Assembly (NCBI RefSeq): GCF_905196875.1
Contig: NZ_CAJJWO010000125.1
Span: 1-6,876, forward strand
Direction: 5' to 3'
From: an uncultured Parabacteroides sp.
GTDB taxonomy: Bacteria > Bacteroidota > Bacteroidia > Bacteroidales > Tannerellaceae
DNA length: 6,876 nucleotides
Below, piece after piece: positions 1 through 6,876 of the stretch. The notes beneath the pieces are model-generated. The model did no database searches. It worked only from the letters and a program-made list of their open reading frames with translations, and was not told the DNA's origin. The number at the start of each line of letters is the position of its first letter. Position 1 is the stretch's first letter. Both the position numbers and the translations under genes were made by a program.

Positions 1-1
1 A

Positions 2-40
2 CTCTGTTGTTTTAAAGTGATAAAATTACTTCTAACAGAG
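2..40. repeat. Short inverted repeat with AT-rich loop
   Basis: The arms CTCTGTT (2-8) and AACAGAG (34-40) are exact reverse complements, and a G-T pair (9 with 33) extends them to eight. The loop is 23 bases and AT-rich. There is no T-tract after the right arm, so it is not a convincing terminator on the plus strand. On the minus strand it lies about 50 bases beyond the end of the small frame at 90-227, but the sequence after it is outside the window. It could be a recombination or element-end repeat, or chance. Confidence 0.3.
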
Positions 41-89
41 CTATTTAAAGGAATGGAAGCCACAGACTAACAATGCCTTAACAGGCTAA

Positions 90-227
90 CTAAAGACAAC
101 TACCAAAGAAAATCGCCTTTATTGGCTGACTTCGTTTGAAATTCAGTGTTTTACCTCGTTTTTCTATTTCAAAAACAGGGAACGGATAAGTAACTGAACC
201 TTTTCCCAAATCTGCTTTTTCTTGCAT
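90..227 (-). CDS. Small unassigned open frame, 45 aa
   Basis: Reading the minus strand, an ATG (complement of 225-227) opens a 45-codon frame ending in TAG (complement of 90-92). It begins MQEKADLGKG and ends AIFFGSCL. The frame stays open upstream to about 284, and a GTG at 261-263 would give a 57-aa version. The product is basic, with no clear transmembrane segment, signal peptide or domain. No Shine-Dalgarno sequence precedes either start. I cannot assign it to a family. It might be a small gene or the tail of a longer coding frame carried by the foreign DNA that truncates susC, or an accidental frame in AT-rich DNA. It runs opposite to the PUL genes. Confidence 0.25.
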   Translation of the reverse strand: MQEKADLGKGSVTYPFPVFEIEKRGKTLNFKRSQPIKAIFFGSCL

Positions 228-269
228 TTCAGGGGTTAGACAGCTAAAGCCACTATACGACACAAATAA

Positions 270-2264
270 TTGTATCAGTGCGTATTACGTTCAATTTCTA
301 ATTTCCGCTTTTTAGGTTTACAGTTTTTCGACGACTATTCCGATCCGAACTCCTCTTATGCCGGCGGTAGTTCCGATCAGATCATCCGCCAGCTGAACCG
401 TATCGCCCCGTGGATCGTAAACCGCTACGACGACGGCACGTATGGCACGATTTCAGATGGTAACCCGATTGCCTGGCTGGATGCAGATCAGACAGTAGAC
501 CGTAAAAATCAGAACTTCTCAGGAACATTGGCAGCCGATTATAAGATCATCGACGGCCTGATGGCAACTGTTACAGGATCTTACGTCAACAACCAGCAAC
601 ATTACCGTGCTTTCCAGAAATATATCGAATACAGTCCGACCAAAAAGACGGAACCGAATAAGCTGAATGAAGAATTCCGCGGCTGGCACCGTGCCTCTTT
701 CGACGCTTTACTGAATTACGACAAACAATTCGGCAAACACGGATTGAAAGCCATGGCTGGTTGGCATACCGAGAAGTACGACTACAACGAGAACAAGATG
801 GAACGTAAAAACTTCCCGACAAACGACCTGACCGACATGAATGCCGGCGATGCAGCTACACAGAAGAACGAAGGTTATTCACGCGAACTGGCAATGATCT
901 CCTGGTTCGGACGTGTCAACTATGACTTCATGGGCAAATACATCGTGGAAGCTAATATCCGTGCCGATGCTTCCTCCCGTTTTGCCGACGGCAACCGTTG
1001 GGGATATTTTCCTTCCTTCTCAGGCGCATGGCGTATAAGCGAAGAAGGCTTTATGGAAAACACGAAGAGTTGGTTGAATAACTTGAAGGTACGTGCCTCA
1101 TGGGGTAAGCTGGGTAACCAGGATGCCTTGACCGATTATTATCCGTGGATGAATACCTATAATCTGGATGCAAAATATCCGCTGGGCGGTTCTTTACAGT
1201 CAGGTTATTATCAGAAATCTTATAAACTGTCTACCATTTCATGGGAAAAAGCCCGCACATGGGGGCTGGGTCTGGATGCGACGATCAATAACAAGATCAA
1301 CTTTACATTCGACTATTACGACAGAAAGACAACAGGTATCATCATGGACGTTCCGGTTCCACAAGAATTTGGTCTGGAAGCATACAAAGATAACGTAGGC
1401 GAAATGGTGAACAAAGGTATCGAAATCGTATTGAGCTACAATAATACCTGGGGCGACTGGTCATTCGGTGCGACCGGAAACTTTGCTTACAACAAGAATG
1501 AAATACTCAACCTGGGTGGTGTAACCGACATGGTAGACCCCGATAACAGCAACATCCTCCGCCGTGTAGGCGAACGTCTGAACTCTTACCGTTTATACAA
1601 AGCAGACGGTTTCTTTAGCTCCGACGATGCAGCCCAGGCCTGGATGGATAAGTACTCGAAACAAGAAGGCTATCCGTTCGGTACCCGTAAGTTCAAAGGT
1701 GGCGACCTGATTTACCAGGATACGAACAACGATGGTAAGATAACGGCAGACGACCGTATCATGGCCGGATCGAAAGATCCTTCCGTTACGTTCGGTCTGA
1801 ATCTGACTGCCGGTTATAAAGGCTTCGACCTTTCCATGATGTTCTCGGGTGCAGCCGGTGTACATCGTTTGATCAACCAGGAAGTAACAGGCTATTTCAA
1901 TGGTGACGACTCTCATCCTGCAACCGTATGGCTGGACGCCTGGACGCCGGATAACCAGGATGCTAAAATGCCGCGCATCGCCTATTCGACAACTTCTCCG
2001 AGTATATCATCCAATGTAATGTCGACTTTCTGGTTGCAGAATTCAAGTTATCTACGTATGAAGAACTTGCAATTCGGTTATACGATTCCGAAGAATATCC
2101 TGAAACCAGTCGGTATCGAGAACCTGCGCGTTTATTATTCTGTAGAAAATCTGTTTACGATCCATAACATGCTTGTCAGTGTCGATCCGGAAATATCGAG
2201 CGAACGTGCTTCCAGCTTCCCGCTGACCCAGACACATGCTTTCGGTGTGAATATAACATTCTAA
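270..2264 (+). CDS. SusC/RagA-like TonB-dependent outer membrane transporter, 5'-truncated
   Basis: This is the C-terminal two-thirds of a SusC-like transporter, the outer membrane beta-barrel that imports oligosaccharides with energy from TonB. Recognisable SusC sequence starts near base 324 with FFDDYSDPNSSYAGG and continues through IAPWIVNRYDDGTYGTISDG. Further on come barrel strands, an EF-hand-like loop at frame residues 484-495 (DTNNDGKITADD), and the usual terminal aromatic strand ending FGVNITF. The first 18 or so codons (270-323) come from the unrelated upstream DNA. The only possible start there is a TTG at 270 just after a stop codon, with no ribosome binding site, so it is unlikely to be the true start. 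SusC proteins are normally about 1,000 residues; about 645 remain. The signal peptide, carboxypeptidase-like N-terminal domain, TonB box, plug and first strands are missing, so the product cannot be exported or work as it stands. No frameshift or internal stop is seen after the junction. The gene ends with tandem stops TAA TAG, 15 bases before susD. It is probably a pseudogene, or the silent half of a switchable gene. Confidence 0.9.
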   Translation: MYQCVLRSISNFRFLGLQFFDDYSDPNSSYAGGSSDQIIRQLNRIAPWIVNRYDDGTYGTISDGNPIAWLDADQTVDRKNQNFSGTLAADYKIIDGLMATVTGSYVNNQQHYRAFQKYIEYSPTKKTEPNKLNEEFRGWHRASFDALLNYDKQFGKHGLKAMAGWHTEKYDYNENKMERKNFPTNDLTDMNAGDAATQKNEGYSRELAMISWFGRVNYDFMGKYIVEANIRADASSRFADGNRWGYFPSFSGAWRISEEGFMENTKSWLNNLKVRASWGKLGNQDALTDYYPWMNTYNLDAKYPLGGSLQSGYYQKSYKLSTISWEKARTWGLGLDATINNKINFTFDYYDRKTTGIIMDVPVPQEFGLEAYKDNVGEMVNKGIEIVLSYNNTWGDWSFGATGNFAYNKNEILNLGGVTDMVDPDNSNILRRVGERLNSYRLYKADGFFSSDDAAQAWMDKYSKQEGYPFGTRKFKGGDLIYQDTNNDGKITADDRIMAGSKDPSVTFGLNLTAGYKGFDLSMMFSGAAGVHRLINQEVTGYFNGDDSHPATVWLDAWTPDNQDAKMPRIAYSTTSPSISSNVMSTFWLQNSSYLRMKNLQFGYTIPKNILKPVGIENLRVYYSVENLFTIHNMLVSVDPEISSERASSFPLTQTHAFGVNITF

Positions 2265-2265
2265 T

Positions 2266-2270
2266 AGGAA
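2266..2270 (+). promoter_or_regulatory. Possible ribosome binding site for the susD-like gene
   Basis: AGGAA lies 9 bases before the ATG at 2280 and right after the susC stop codon. This favours the ATG at 2280 over the in-frame ATG at 2304. Bacteroidota often do not depend on Shine-Dalgarno pairing, and the second ATG is preceded by an A/T-rich stretch that would also suit initiation, so the site supports but does not prove the choice. Confidence 0.4.
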
Positions 2271-2279
2271 CGATTAGTT

Positions 2280-3911
2280 ATGAATAAAATAAAAGAATAT
2301 AATATGAAACGCTTATTTATATATATGCTGGCCGGAATGACATTGGCCGGGACATCCTGTTCAGACTTTTTGGACACTGTACCTAAGGATGCACTTTCAC
2401 CTGCCACGACATGGAAGACGGAAGCCGATGCAGAAAAATTCCTGATCGGCTGTTACGACGGATGGGGTGATGAGACAGGTATCATGTATTGGGATTGCGG
2501 ATCCGATTTCGGTTTCAACTACCATATCCATGAAAACTGGAAGAACATCGGTAACGGAAGTATGACTGCCAGTAATCAGGTAGCGGATTATTACGATTTC
2601 TCCATGATCCGCCGCTGCAATGACTTCCTCACGAATATCGAGCCTCTGGAGTTTGCCGACGCTACGAAGAAAAACAACATGATCGGACAGGTAAAGACCA
2701 TCCGTGCCTACCAGTATTTCAACATGAACTGGTGGTATGGCGGTGTGCCTATCATCGAGTCTTACGAAACAGCAGATGAAGCAAAGGTGGCCCGTAATTC
2801 GGAAGAAGAAGTAAAGAAATTTATTTACGATGAAATCGATGCAGCCATTCCTCTGCTAAATGCTGCACCTGCAGCAAGAGGATATATCGCTAAAGGAACG
2901 GCTATGGCTCTCAAAATGCGTTCAGCCTTGTATTATGGCGACTATCAGCGTGCCAAAGAGGCAGCAAAGGCAATCATGGATTTAGGACAATATGAATTGG
3001 ATCCCAGCTTCGACAATCTTTTCACCATCGCAGGACAAGGTTCAAAAGAAATCATTGCATCTTTTCAGCGCGACGAGAACCTGTATGACAACTGGATGAT
3101 CGGAACGATGTATAACAATGCCGACGGAGGTTGGTCATCGATGGTGCCGACTCAGAACCTGGTAGACGCCTACGAAATGAGTAACGGTTTGACCCGTGAA
3201 GAAGCCGGAAGCGGTTACGATGCCACCCATCCGTATGCAAATCGTGACCCGCGTATGGCAATGACCGTTCTTTTCCCCGGTATGGATTGGGAAGGCGGTA
3301 TCCTGAATACACTGGATGCAACCATCGGCGAAGCAAAGAACCCGAACAATCCGGATGACGCCGATAATGCTTCCAAGACAGGATTGACATGGGGTAAATA
3401 TCTGTCGGACAAATCGCAATATGCCGATATGTGGGCTACAAATGCCGCAGTAATCATTTTCCGTTATGCTGAAGTATTGTTGAGTTATGCCGAAGCAGAA
3501 AACGAATTGAATGGCCCGTCTGCCGAAATATACGGTATGTTGGATCAAATTCGTACCCGTGTCGGGATGCCGGCAGTAGACCGCGGTAAGTATGCTACAC
3601 AGGCAAAACTGCGTGAATTGATCCGCCGCGAACGTTCTGTCGAACTGGCAGGGGAAGGCCTTCGCCGCGCCGATATCCTCCGCTGGAAAGACGACAGCGG
3701 TAAGATGGTAGCCGAGACAGTGCTGAACGGCCCGTTAACCCGTGTATCAGGTACGGTGAATACCAATGAATCAGATCCGTATAAACGTGCGACGATATCC
3801 GGTACAAGCCTGATAGAAAACCGTTCATTTGCCGTTCATAACCGTTACCTGCCAATCAAGCAGGATTATATCGATAAGAATCCGAACCTGAAACAGAATA
3901 CAGGTTATTAA
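2280..3911 (+). CDS. SusD/RagB-like outer membrane glycan-binding lipoprotein
   Basis: SusD-family proteins are surface lipoproteins that cap the SusC barrel and capture the glycan. This one has 543 residues, a normal length. A signal peptide of type II ends at Cys27 (LAGTSC), followed by SDFLDTVP, the usual SusD start and a plausible surface-export signal. The N-terminal SusD domain carries YFNMNWWYGGVPII (146-159). The C-terminal SusD/RagB domain carries RTRVGMPAVDR (425-435) and the helix RRERSVELAGEGLRRADILRW, given here as its ends R449 to W469. The protein ends NPNLKQNTGY, a typical family terminus. The ATG at 2280 has an AGGAA sequence 9 bases upstream. The ATG at 2304 (MKRLFIYMLAG) would give a tidier signal peptide and is a real alternative. 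It closely follows the truncated susC, so the two were once co-transcribed. The frame is intact and ends in tandem stops TAA TAG. The ligand cannot be deduced. Confidence 0.95.
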   Translation: MNKIKEYNMKRLFIYMLAGMTLAGTSCSDFLDTVPKDALSPATTWKTEADAEKFLIGCYDGWGDETGIMYWDCGSDFGFNYHIHENWKNIGNGSMTASNQVADYYDFSMIRRCNDFLTNIEPLEFADATKKNNMIGQVKTIRAYQYFNMNWWYGGVPIIESYETADEAKVARNSEEEVKKFIYDEIDAAIPLLNAAPAARGYIAKGTAMALKMRSALYYGDYQRAKEAAKAIMDLGQYELDPSFDNLFTIAGQGSKEIIASFQRDENLYDNWMIGTMYNNADGGWSSMVPTQNLVDAYEMSNGLTREEAGSGYDATHPYANRDPRMAMTVLFPGMDWEGGILNTLDATIGEAKNPNNPDDADNASKTGLTWGKYLSDKSQYADMWATNAAVIIFRYAEVLLSYAEAENELNGPSAEIYGMLDQIRTRVGMPAVDRGKYATQAKLRELIRRERSVELAGEGLRRADILRWKDDSGKMVAETVLNGPLTRVSGTVNTNESDPYKRATISGTSLIENRSFAVHNRYLPIKQDYIDKNPNLKQNTGY

Positions 3912-3941
3912 TAGGTATTTGATATATTATATTGATTAATC

Positions 3942-3984
3942 GGGAGGGATATATCGGATTATTTCTGATATATCCCTTCTTTTG
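3942..3984 (+). terminator. Hairpin terminator after the susD-like gene
   Basis: A 17-pair stem with a 5-base loop pairs 3942-3958 with 3964-3980, including three G-T pairs. Its core of 10 exact pairs is GGGATATATC (3946-3955) against GATATATCCC (3967-3976). It is followed by a T-rich run (TTCTTTT, 3977-3983). It lies 30 bases after the susD stop and ends 27 bases before the GH2 start codon. It fits an intrinsic terminator or attenuating hairpin that makes the downstream enzyme gene less expressed than susCD. The stem is A/T-rich in its centre, so read-through is likely. Confidence 0.7.
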
Positions 3985-4007
3985 CATAGAAAAACACTCG
4001 ATTGTAT

Positions 4008-6876
4008 ATGAAGTATTATAAAACATTCCGTTTCATCCTGTTTATCATCTGTCTTCTTTCGGGATACGGATGCTGCTCTTCTTCTTCCGGACGGCAGGTG
4101 TTGGATATGAACACCGGCTGGGCTTTCTACCGGGGCGATGTGGAAGAAGGACATAAAACAGACCTGAACGACTCCGGCTGGATACCTGCCGTCATACCCC
4201 ATATCATGCAACTGGAAACAAAGCATTGCGGGGGTAACTCCATCTATGACGGCATTGGCTGGTATCGTCGTTATTTCAAACTCCCTGCGAAATACAAGGA
4301 TAAGCGTGTCGTGGTTTCTTTCGAAGGAGTCATGACAAACTGTGATGTCTATCTGAATGAAGAAAAGATAACGACGCACCATGGCGGTTATATGGGATTT
4401 GTGGCAGACCTTACGGATCGCGTCGACTGGGACGGCAACAATGTGCTGGCTGTCCGTGTCTCTGCCGGATACGATCCGCTGACACCTCCGGGAAAGCCGC
4501 AGGATAGGATGGACTTCTATTATTACAGCGGCATTTACCGGGATGTGAAAATGGTTATTACCGATAAGATTTATATAACAGATCCTTTGCAGGAAGATAA
4601 AGTAGCCGGCGGCGGACAGTTCGTAACCTTTCCGGAAGTCACCGGAGAACAGGCGAAGACTCATCTGTCCACGCATATCCGTAACCTGACGGACAAGGAT
4701 CGGGAATTGACGCTACTCTCTCTGTTGAAAGATACCACAGGCCGTGTAGTTGCGCGAGCGGAGACTCCGGTACATGTGCAAAAACAGTCGGACGACACGG
4801 TGGAACAGGATCTGGTTGTCGACCGCCCGAACTTGTGGTATCCTTATACACCCTATCTCTATACGTTGCAAACACAATTGCTATCCGGAGGTCGCGTACT
4901 GGATGAAACGAATGAAAAGATCGGTATTCGTACGATCCGTTATACGGCGGAAGAAGGTTTCTTCATCAACGGAGAGAGATTGTATATGCGCGGAGCCAAC
5001 CGCCATCAGGCCTTTGCCAATGTGGGTGATGCGGCCTCCAACTCGATGCAGGTCAGGGATGTGATCGACCTGAAACGCGGAGGTTATAATGCCGTTCGTG
5101 CCGCCCACTATCCGGCTGACCCGGCCTTTCTGGATGCTTGCGACAAATATGGCCTGCTGGTCGTCGAATGTATTCCGGGCTGGCAGTTCTATAATCCGGA
5201 CTCTACGTTTATCGAGCGTCTTTATGACATCGGACGGCAGATGATCCGCCGTGACCGTAACCATCCTTCCGTCGTGCTCTGGGAAACGGCATTGAACGAA
5301 TCGCGTTATCCGGTTTCCCTGGCGAAAGAGATACAGGAATTATCCCATGCGGAATATCATGGGGATCAGATGTACACTGCCGGTGATTATTTCGGACATG
5401 CCGATATGGAACCTTATTATGATGTCTTTTATAAGCAGGTATCCAGGTTTCCGAAAGACGGGGATGTGATGAGTAATTATCCTGAAGATTTTATTTCGGT
5501 CAAACCCCTGTTTACCCGTGAGTGGGGAGACGGGGCGGGAGAGAAGCCGCGTGTCAGCCTGAAGGAAAACGAAGAAGAACAGATGCGCCAGTGTCGTAGC
5601 CGTTTCGAACAGTTGAATGGAAACGGCTATTTTGATTGGTGCATGCTGGATGCCAATCCGCACATGGGAGGTCATTTCGTTTGGAGCTACAACGATTATG
5701 CCCGCGGAAGCCAGGATGAAACGATGTATAGCGGTGTGGTCGATATTAACCGTTATCCGAAGTTCAGTTATTTCATGTTGCAGAGTATGCGCGATAAATC
5801 GGTTTCCCAGCCGGGGTTGTATGACGGGCCGATGGTTTTCATAGCTTCTTATAATGCTTCGGAATATTTTAGTTCGTCCACGACAGATATTACGGTCTTC
5901 TCCAATTGTGATGAGGTACGGTTATACCGTAACGATAAACCGGTTGGAAAGCAGACGCGGGAGGAAAGAACCCCGTCCTATCGTCCGATAGTCGAGAAAG
6001 GGGGTAGCCCTGTTTTTATCTTTAATGCCGGAACGTATGAGTCCGGAACATTGAGGGCGGAAGCGCTGATCGATGGTAAAGTGGTGGCTGTCCACAGTGT
6101 GACGACACCGGAAGAAGCGGATCATTTGGTTGTCGATATCAAAACCGATGATATTATACCTGTAGCAGACGGTTCGGATATGATCCCTGTTTATATAAAG
6201 GTTTGCGATAAGAATGGCTCTTTGGTCTATAACTCGCAACAGGAGATACGAATCACGGTATCCGGTGAAGGTACATTGATCGGCGACACGATCAGCCGTA
6301 TCGGTATCGATCCGCAAAAAGTCGAAGGCGGTATCGGTTTTGCTTTTATACGGACGACGAAGAATGCCGGAAATGTAACGGTTGAAGCCACCGCGGAAGG
6401 TCTGTTTTCCGGGAAGGCCGGAGTTAGAACGGCTCCTGCCGAAATCGCTTGTCTGCCGGATGGAGAACATGCCGTATTTACCGGTAATGAAGAAGAGAAT
6501 GTAGTAGTGAAACCTTCTTCCTGGCAGAAGCGTATATTGGAGAAGCCTCGTTTAAAGATCGCCTCCGTACAGGTCGGTAGCAGCCAGAACGGCTATCCTG
6601 CTTCGAATATAACCGACAACGACGATCATAGCTGGTGGATCGCCGGGGAAGATAAACTCCCGCAGGTGATTACCTTGTCTTTGGATCGCCCGGCTTATGT
6701 AGCCGCCAGCCGTATCCTTTTTCAGAAAGACAGTTCTTCTTACAAGCATAAGGTGGAAACTTCCCGTGACGGCGAACGCTGGGAACTCCTTTACGAACGG
6801 GAATGTACAGGCTGGGAATTCAAGCCGATGACGGTCGACCGTGAAGTAAAATATCTTCGTTTTACAATCGAAGATG
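4008..6876 (+). CDS. Glycoside hydrolase family 2 lipoprotein (beta-galactosidase-like) with C-terminal F5/8 type C domain, 3'-partial
   Basis: This GH2 enzyme likely removes a terminal beta-linked sugar from an imported glycan. The frame is open from the ATG at 4008 to the window edge (956 full codons). MKYYKTFRFILFIICLLSGYGC gives a lipoprotein-type signal, with Cys22 or Cys23 the likely lipid site; the lipobox is loose, and SSSSG after it lacks the acidic surface-export signal, so it may face the periplasm. Then come a sugar-binding jelly roll (about 32-185), an Ig-like domain (about 190-305), and a TIM barrel (about 315-600). The barrel has the exact GH2 signature 1 from N361 to G382 (NAVRAAHYP), the acid/base in RNHPSVVLWETALNE (E431), and a probable nucleophile E505 in FTREWGDG. 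After it lie a DUF4982-like domain (about 612-690, TVFSNCDEV), a bacterial Ig-like domain of GH2 C5 type (about 705-810), and a discoidin/CBM32-like domain from about 850, cut off by the window. The glucuronidase NxK motif is not seen after the nucleophile region, so beta-galactosidase-type activity is the better guess, but the substrate is unproven. There is no clear Shine-Dalgarno sequence. Confidence 0.92.
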   Translation, partial: MKYYKTFRFILFIICLLSGYGCCSSSSGRQVLDMNTGWAFYRGDVEEGHKTDLNDSGWIPAVIPHIMQLETKHCGGNSIYDGIGWYRRYFKLPAKYKDKRVVVSFEGVMTNCDVYLNEEKITTHHGGYMGFVADLTDRVDWDGNNVLAVRVSAGYDPLTPPGKPQDRMDFYYYSGIYRDVKMVITDKIYITDPLQEDKVAGGGQFVTFPEVTGEQAKTHLSTHIRNLTDKDRELTLLSLLKDTTGRVVARAETPVHVQKQSDDTVEQDLVVDRPNLWYPYTPYLYTLQTQLLSGGRVLDETNEKIGIRTIRYTAEEGFFINGERLYMRGANRHQAFANVGDAASNSMQVRDVIDLKRGGYNAVRAAHYPADPAFLDACDKYGLLVVECIPGWQFYNPDSTFIERLYDIGRQMIRRDRNHPSVVLWETALNESRYPVSLAKEIQELSHAEYHGDQMYTAGDYFGHADMEPYYDVFYKQVSRFPKDGDVMSNYPEDFISVKPLFTREWGDGAGEKPRVSLKENEEEQMRQCRSRFEQLNGNGYFDWCMLDANPHMGGHFVWSYNDYARGSQDETMYSGVVDINRYPKFSYFMLQSMRDKSVSQPGLYDGPMVFIASYNASEYFSSSTTDITVFSNCDEVRLYRNDKPVGKQTREERTPSYRPIVEKGGSPVFIFNAGTYESGTLRAEALIDGKVVAVHSVTTPEEADHLVVDIKTDDIIPVADGSDMIPVYIKVCDKNGSLVYNSQQEIRITVSGEGTLIGDTISRIGIDPQKVEGGIGFAFIRTTKNAGNVTVEATAEGLFSGKAGVRTAPAEIACLPDGEHAVFTGNEEENVVVKPSSWQKRILEKPRLKIASVQVGSSQNGYPASNITDNDDHSWWIAGEDKLPQVITLSLDRPAYVAASRILFQKDSSSYKHKVETSRDGERWELLYERECTGWEFKPMTVDREVKYLRFTIED

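Larger units (their letters stand above)
1..323. other. AT-rich non-PUL segment abutting the broken susC
   Basis: This stretch is clearly AT-richer than everything to its right and shows no SusC-like coding in any frame. It ends abruptly at about 315-327, where the SusC reading frame begins in mid-protein. It holds an inverted repeat (2-8 with 34-40), an imperfect hairpin (154-179) and a small minus-strand open frame (90-227). I found no good match to the Bacteroides promoter consensus (TTTG, then TAnnTTTG) pointing into susC. The plain reading is foreign or rearranged DNA, such as the end of a mobile element, the edge of a deletion or inversion, or an assembly join. I do not recognise a specific insertion sequence or conjugative element end here. 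The other side of the junction is outside the window, so target-site duplication cannot be tested. Confidence 0.6.

Noticed and set aside
259..276. Small hairpin (ACAA/TTGT core with an ATAA loop) near the junction
   Set aside because: There are only four central pairs plus two after a mismatch, too weak to suggest a terminator or a transposon end.
313..320. Possible -7 element TAGGTTTA just before the SusC fragment
   Set aside because: It differs from TAnnTTTG at the last base and has no TTTG element at a suitable distance upstream, so it does not stand out from chance in AT-rich DNA.
1..320. Group II intron 3' end or CRISPR repeats in the AT-rich segment
   Set aside because: No domain V-like hairpin and no regularly spaced repeats were found.
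3052..3855. Cluster of overlapping minus-strand frames inside the susD-like gene
   Set aside because: They overlap each other in several frames opposite an intact, well-recognised SusD protein, the usual pattern of non-coding shadows.
3936..4676. Long minus-strand open frame (246 codons) across the susD-GH2 gap and the GH2 5' end
   Set aside because: It is antisense to a clear GH2 coding region, has no recognisable domain, and passes through the terminator hairpin. It is explained by the codon usage of the opposite strand.
5922..6470. Minus-strand open frame of 182 codons inside the GH2 gene
   Set aside because: It is a shadow of the conserved C-terminal GH2 domains on the plus strand; its translation shows no family motif.

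Overview
The window looks like part of a polysaccharide utilisation locus (PUL) from a gut-type Bacteroidales genome, Bacteroides or Parabacteroides in character. I base this on an adjacent SusC-like/SusD-like pair, Bacteroidota-type lipoprotein signals, weak or absent Shine-Dalgarno sequences, and a secreted family 2 glycoside hydrolase (GH2) directly downstream. The genus cannot be fixed from sequence reading alone.

Layout: positions 1 to about 320 are visibly AT-richer than the rest and carry no recognisable part of the PUL. They hold two weak inverted repeats and a small unassigned open frame on the minus strand (90-227). From about 324 the sequence becomes, in frame and without transition, the middle of a SusC-like TonB-dependent transporter that runs to its natural C-terminus at 2264. 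Its start codon, signal peptide, N-terminal domains, plug and first barrel strands are missing, so the gene is 5'-truncated at a sharp junction. A complete susD-like gene follows after 15 bases (2280-3911), then a strong hairpin terminator (3942-3984). A lipoprotein GH2 enzyme begins at 4008 and runs off the right edge inside an F5/8-type C carbohydrate-binding domain.

In an intact locus, the SusC/SusD pair would bind and import oligosaccharides across the outer membrane and the GH2 enzyme would remove a terminal beta-linked sugar. Here the SusC half is broken, so the SusD lipoprotein appears to lack a working partner in this arrangement. The cause could be insertion of a mobile element, a deletion, a DNA inversion of the kind that switches SusC genes in Bacteroides, or an assembly join. 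The window shows only one side of the junction and cannot decide. The rest of the window is ordinary PUL content, and I see no clearly new system. The junction is the point most worth checking.
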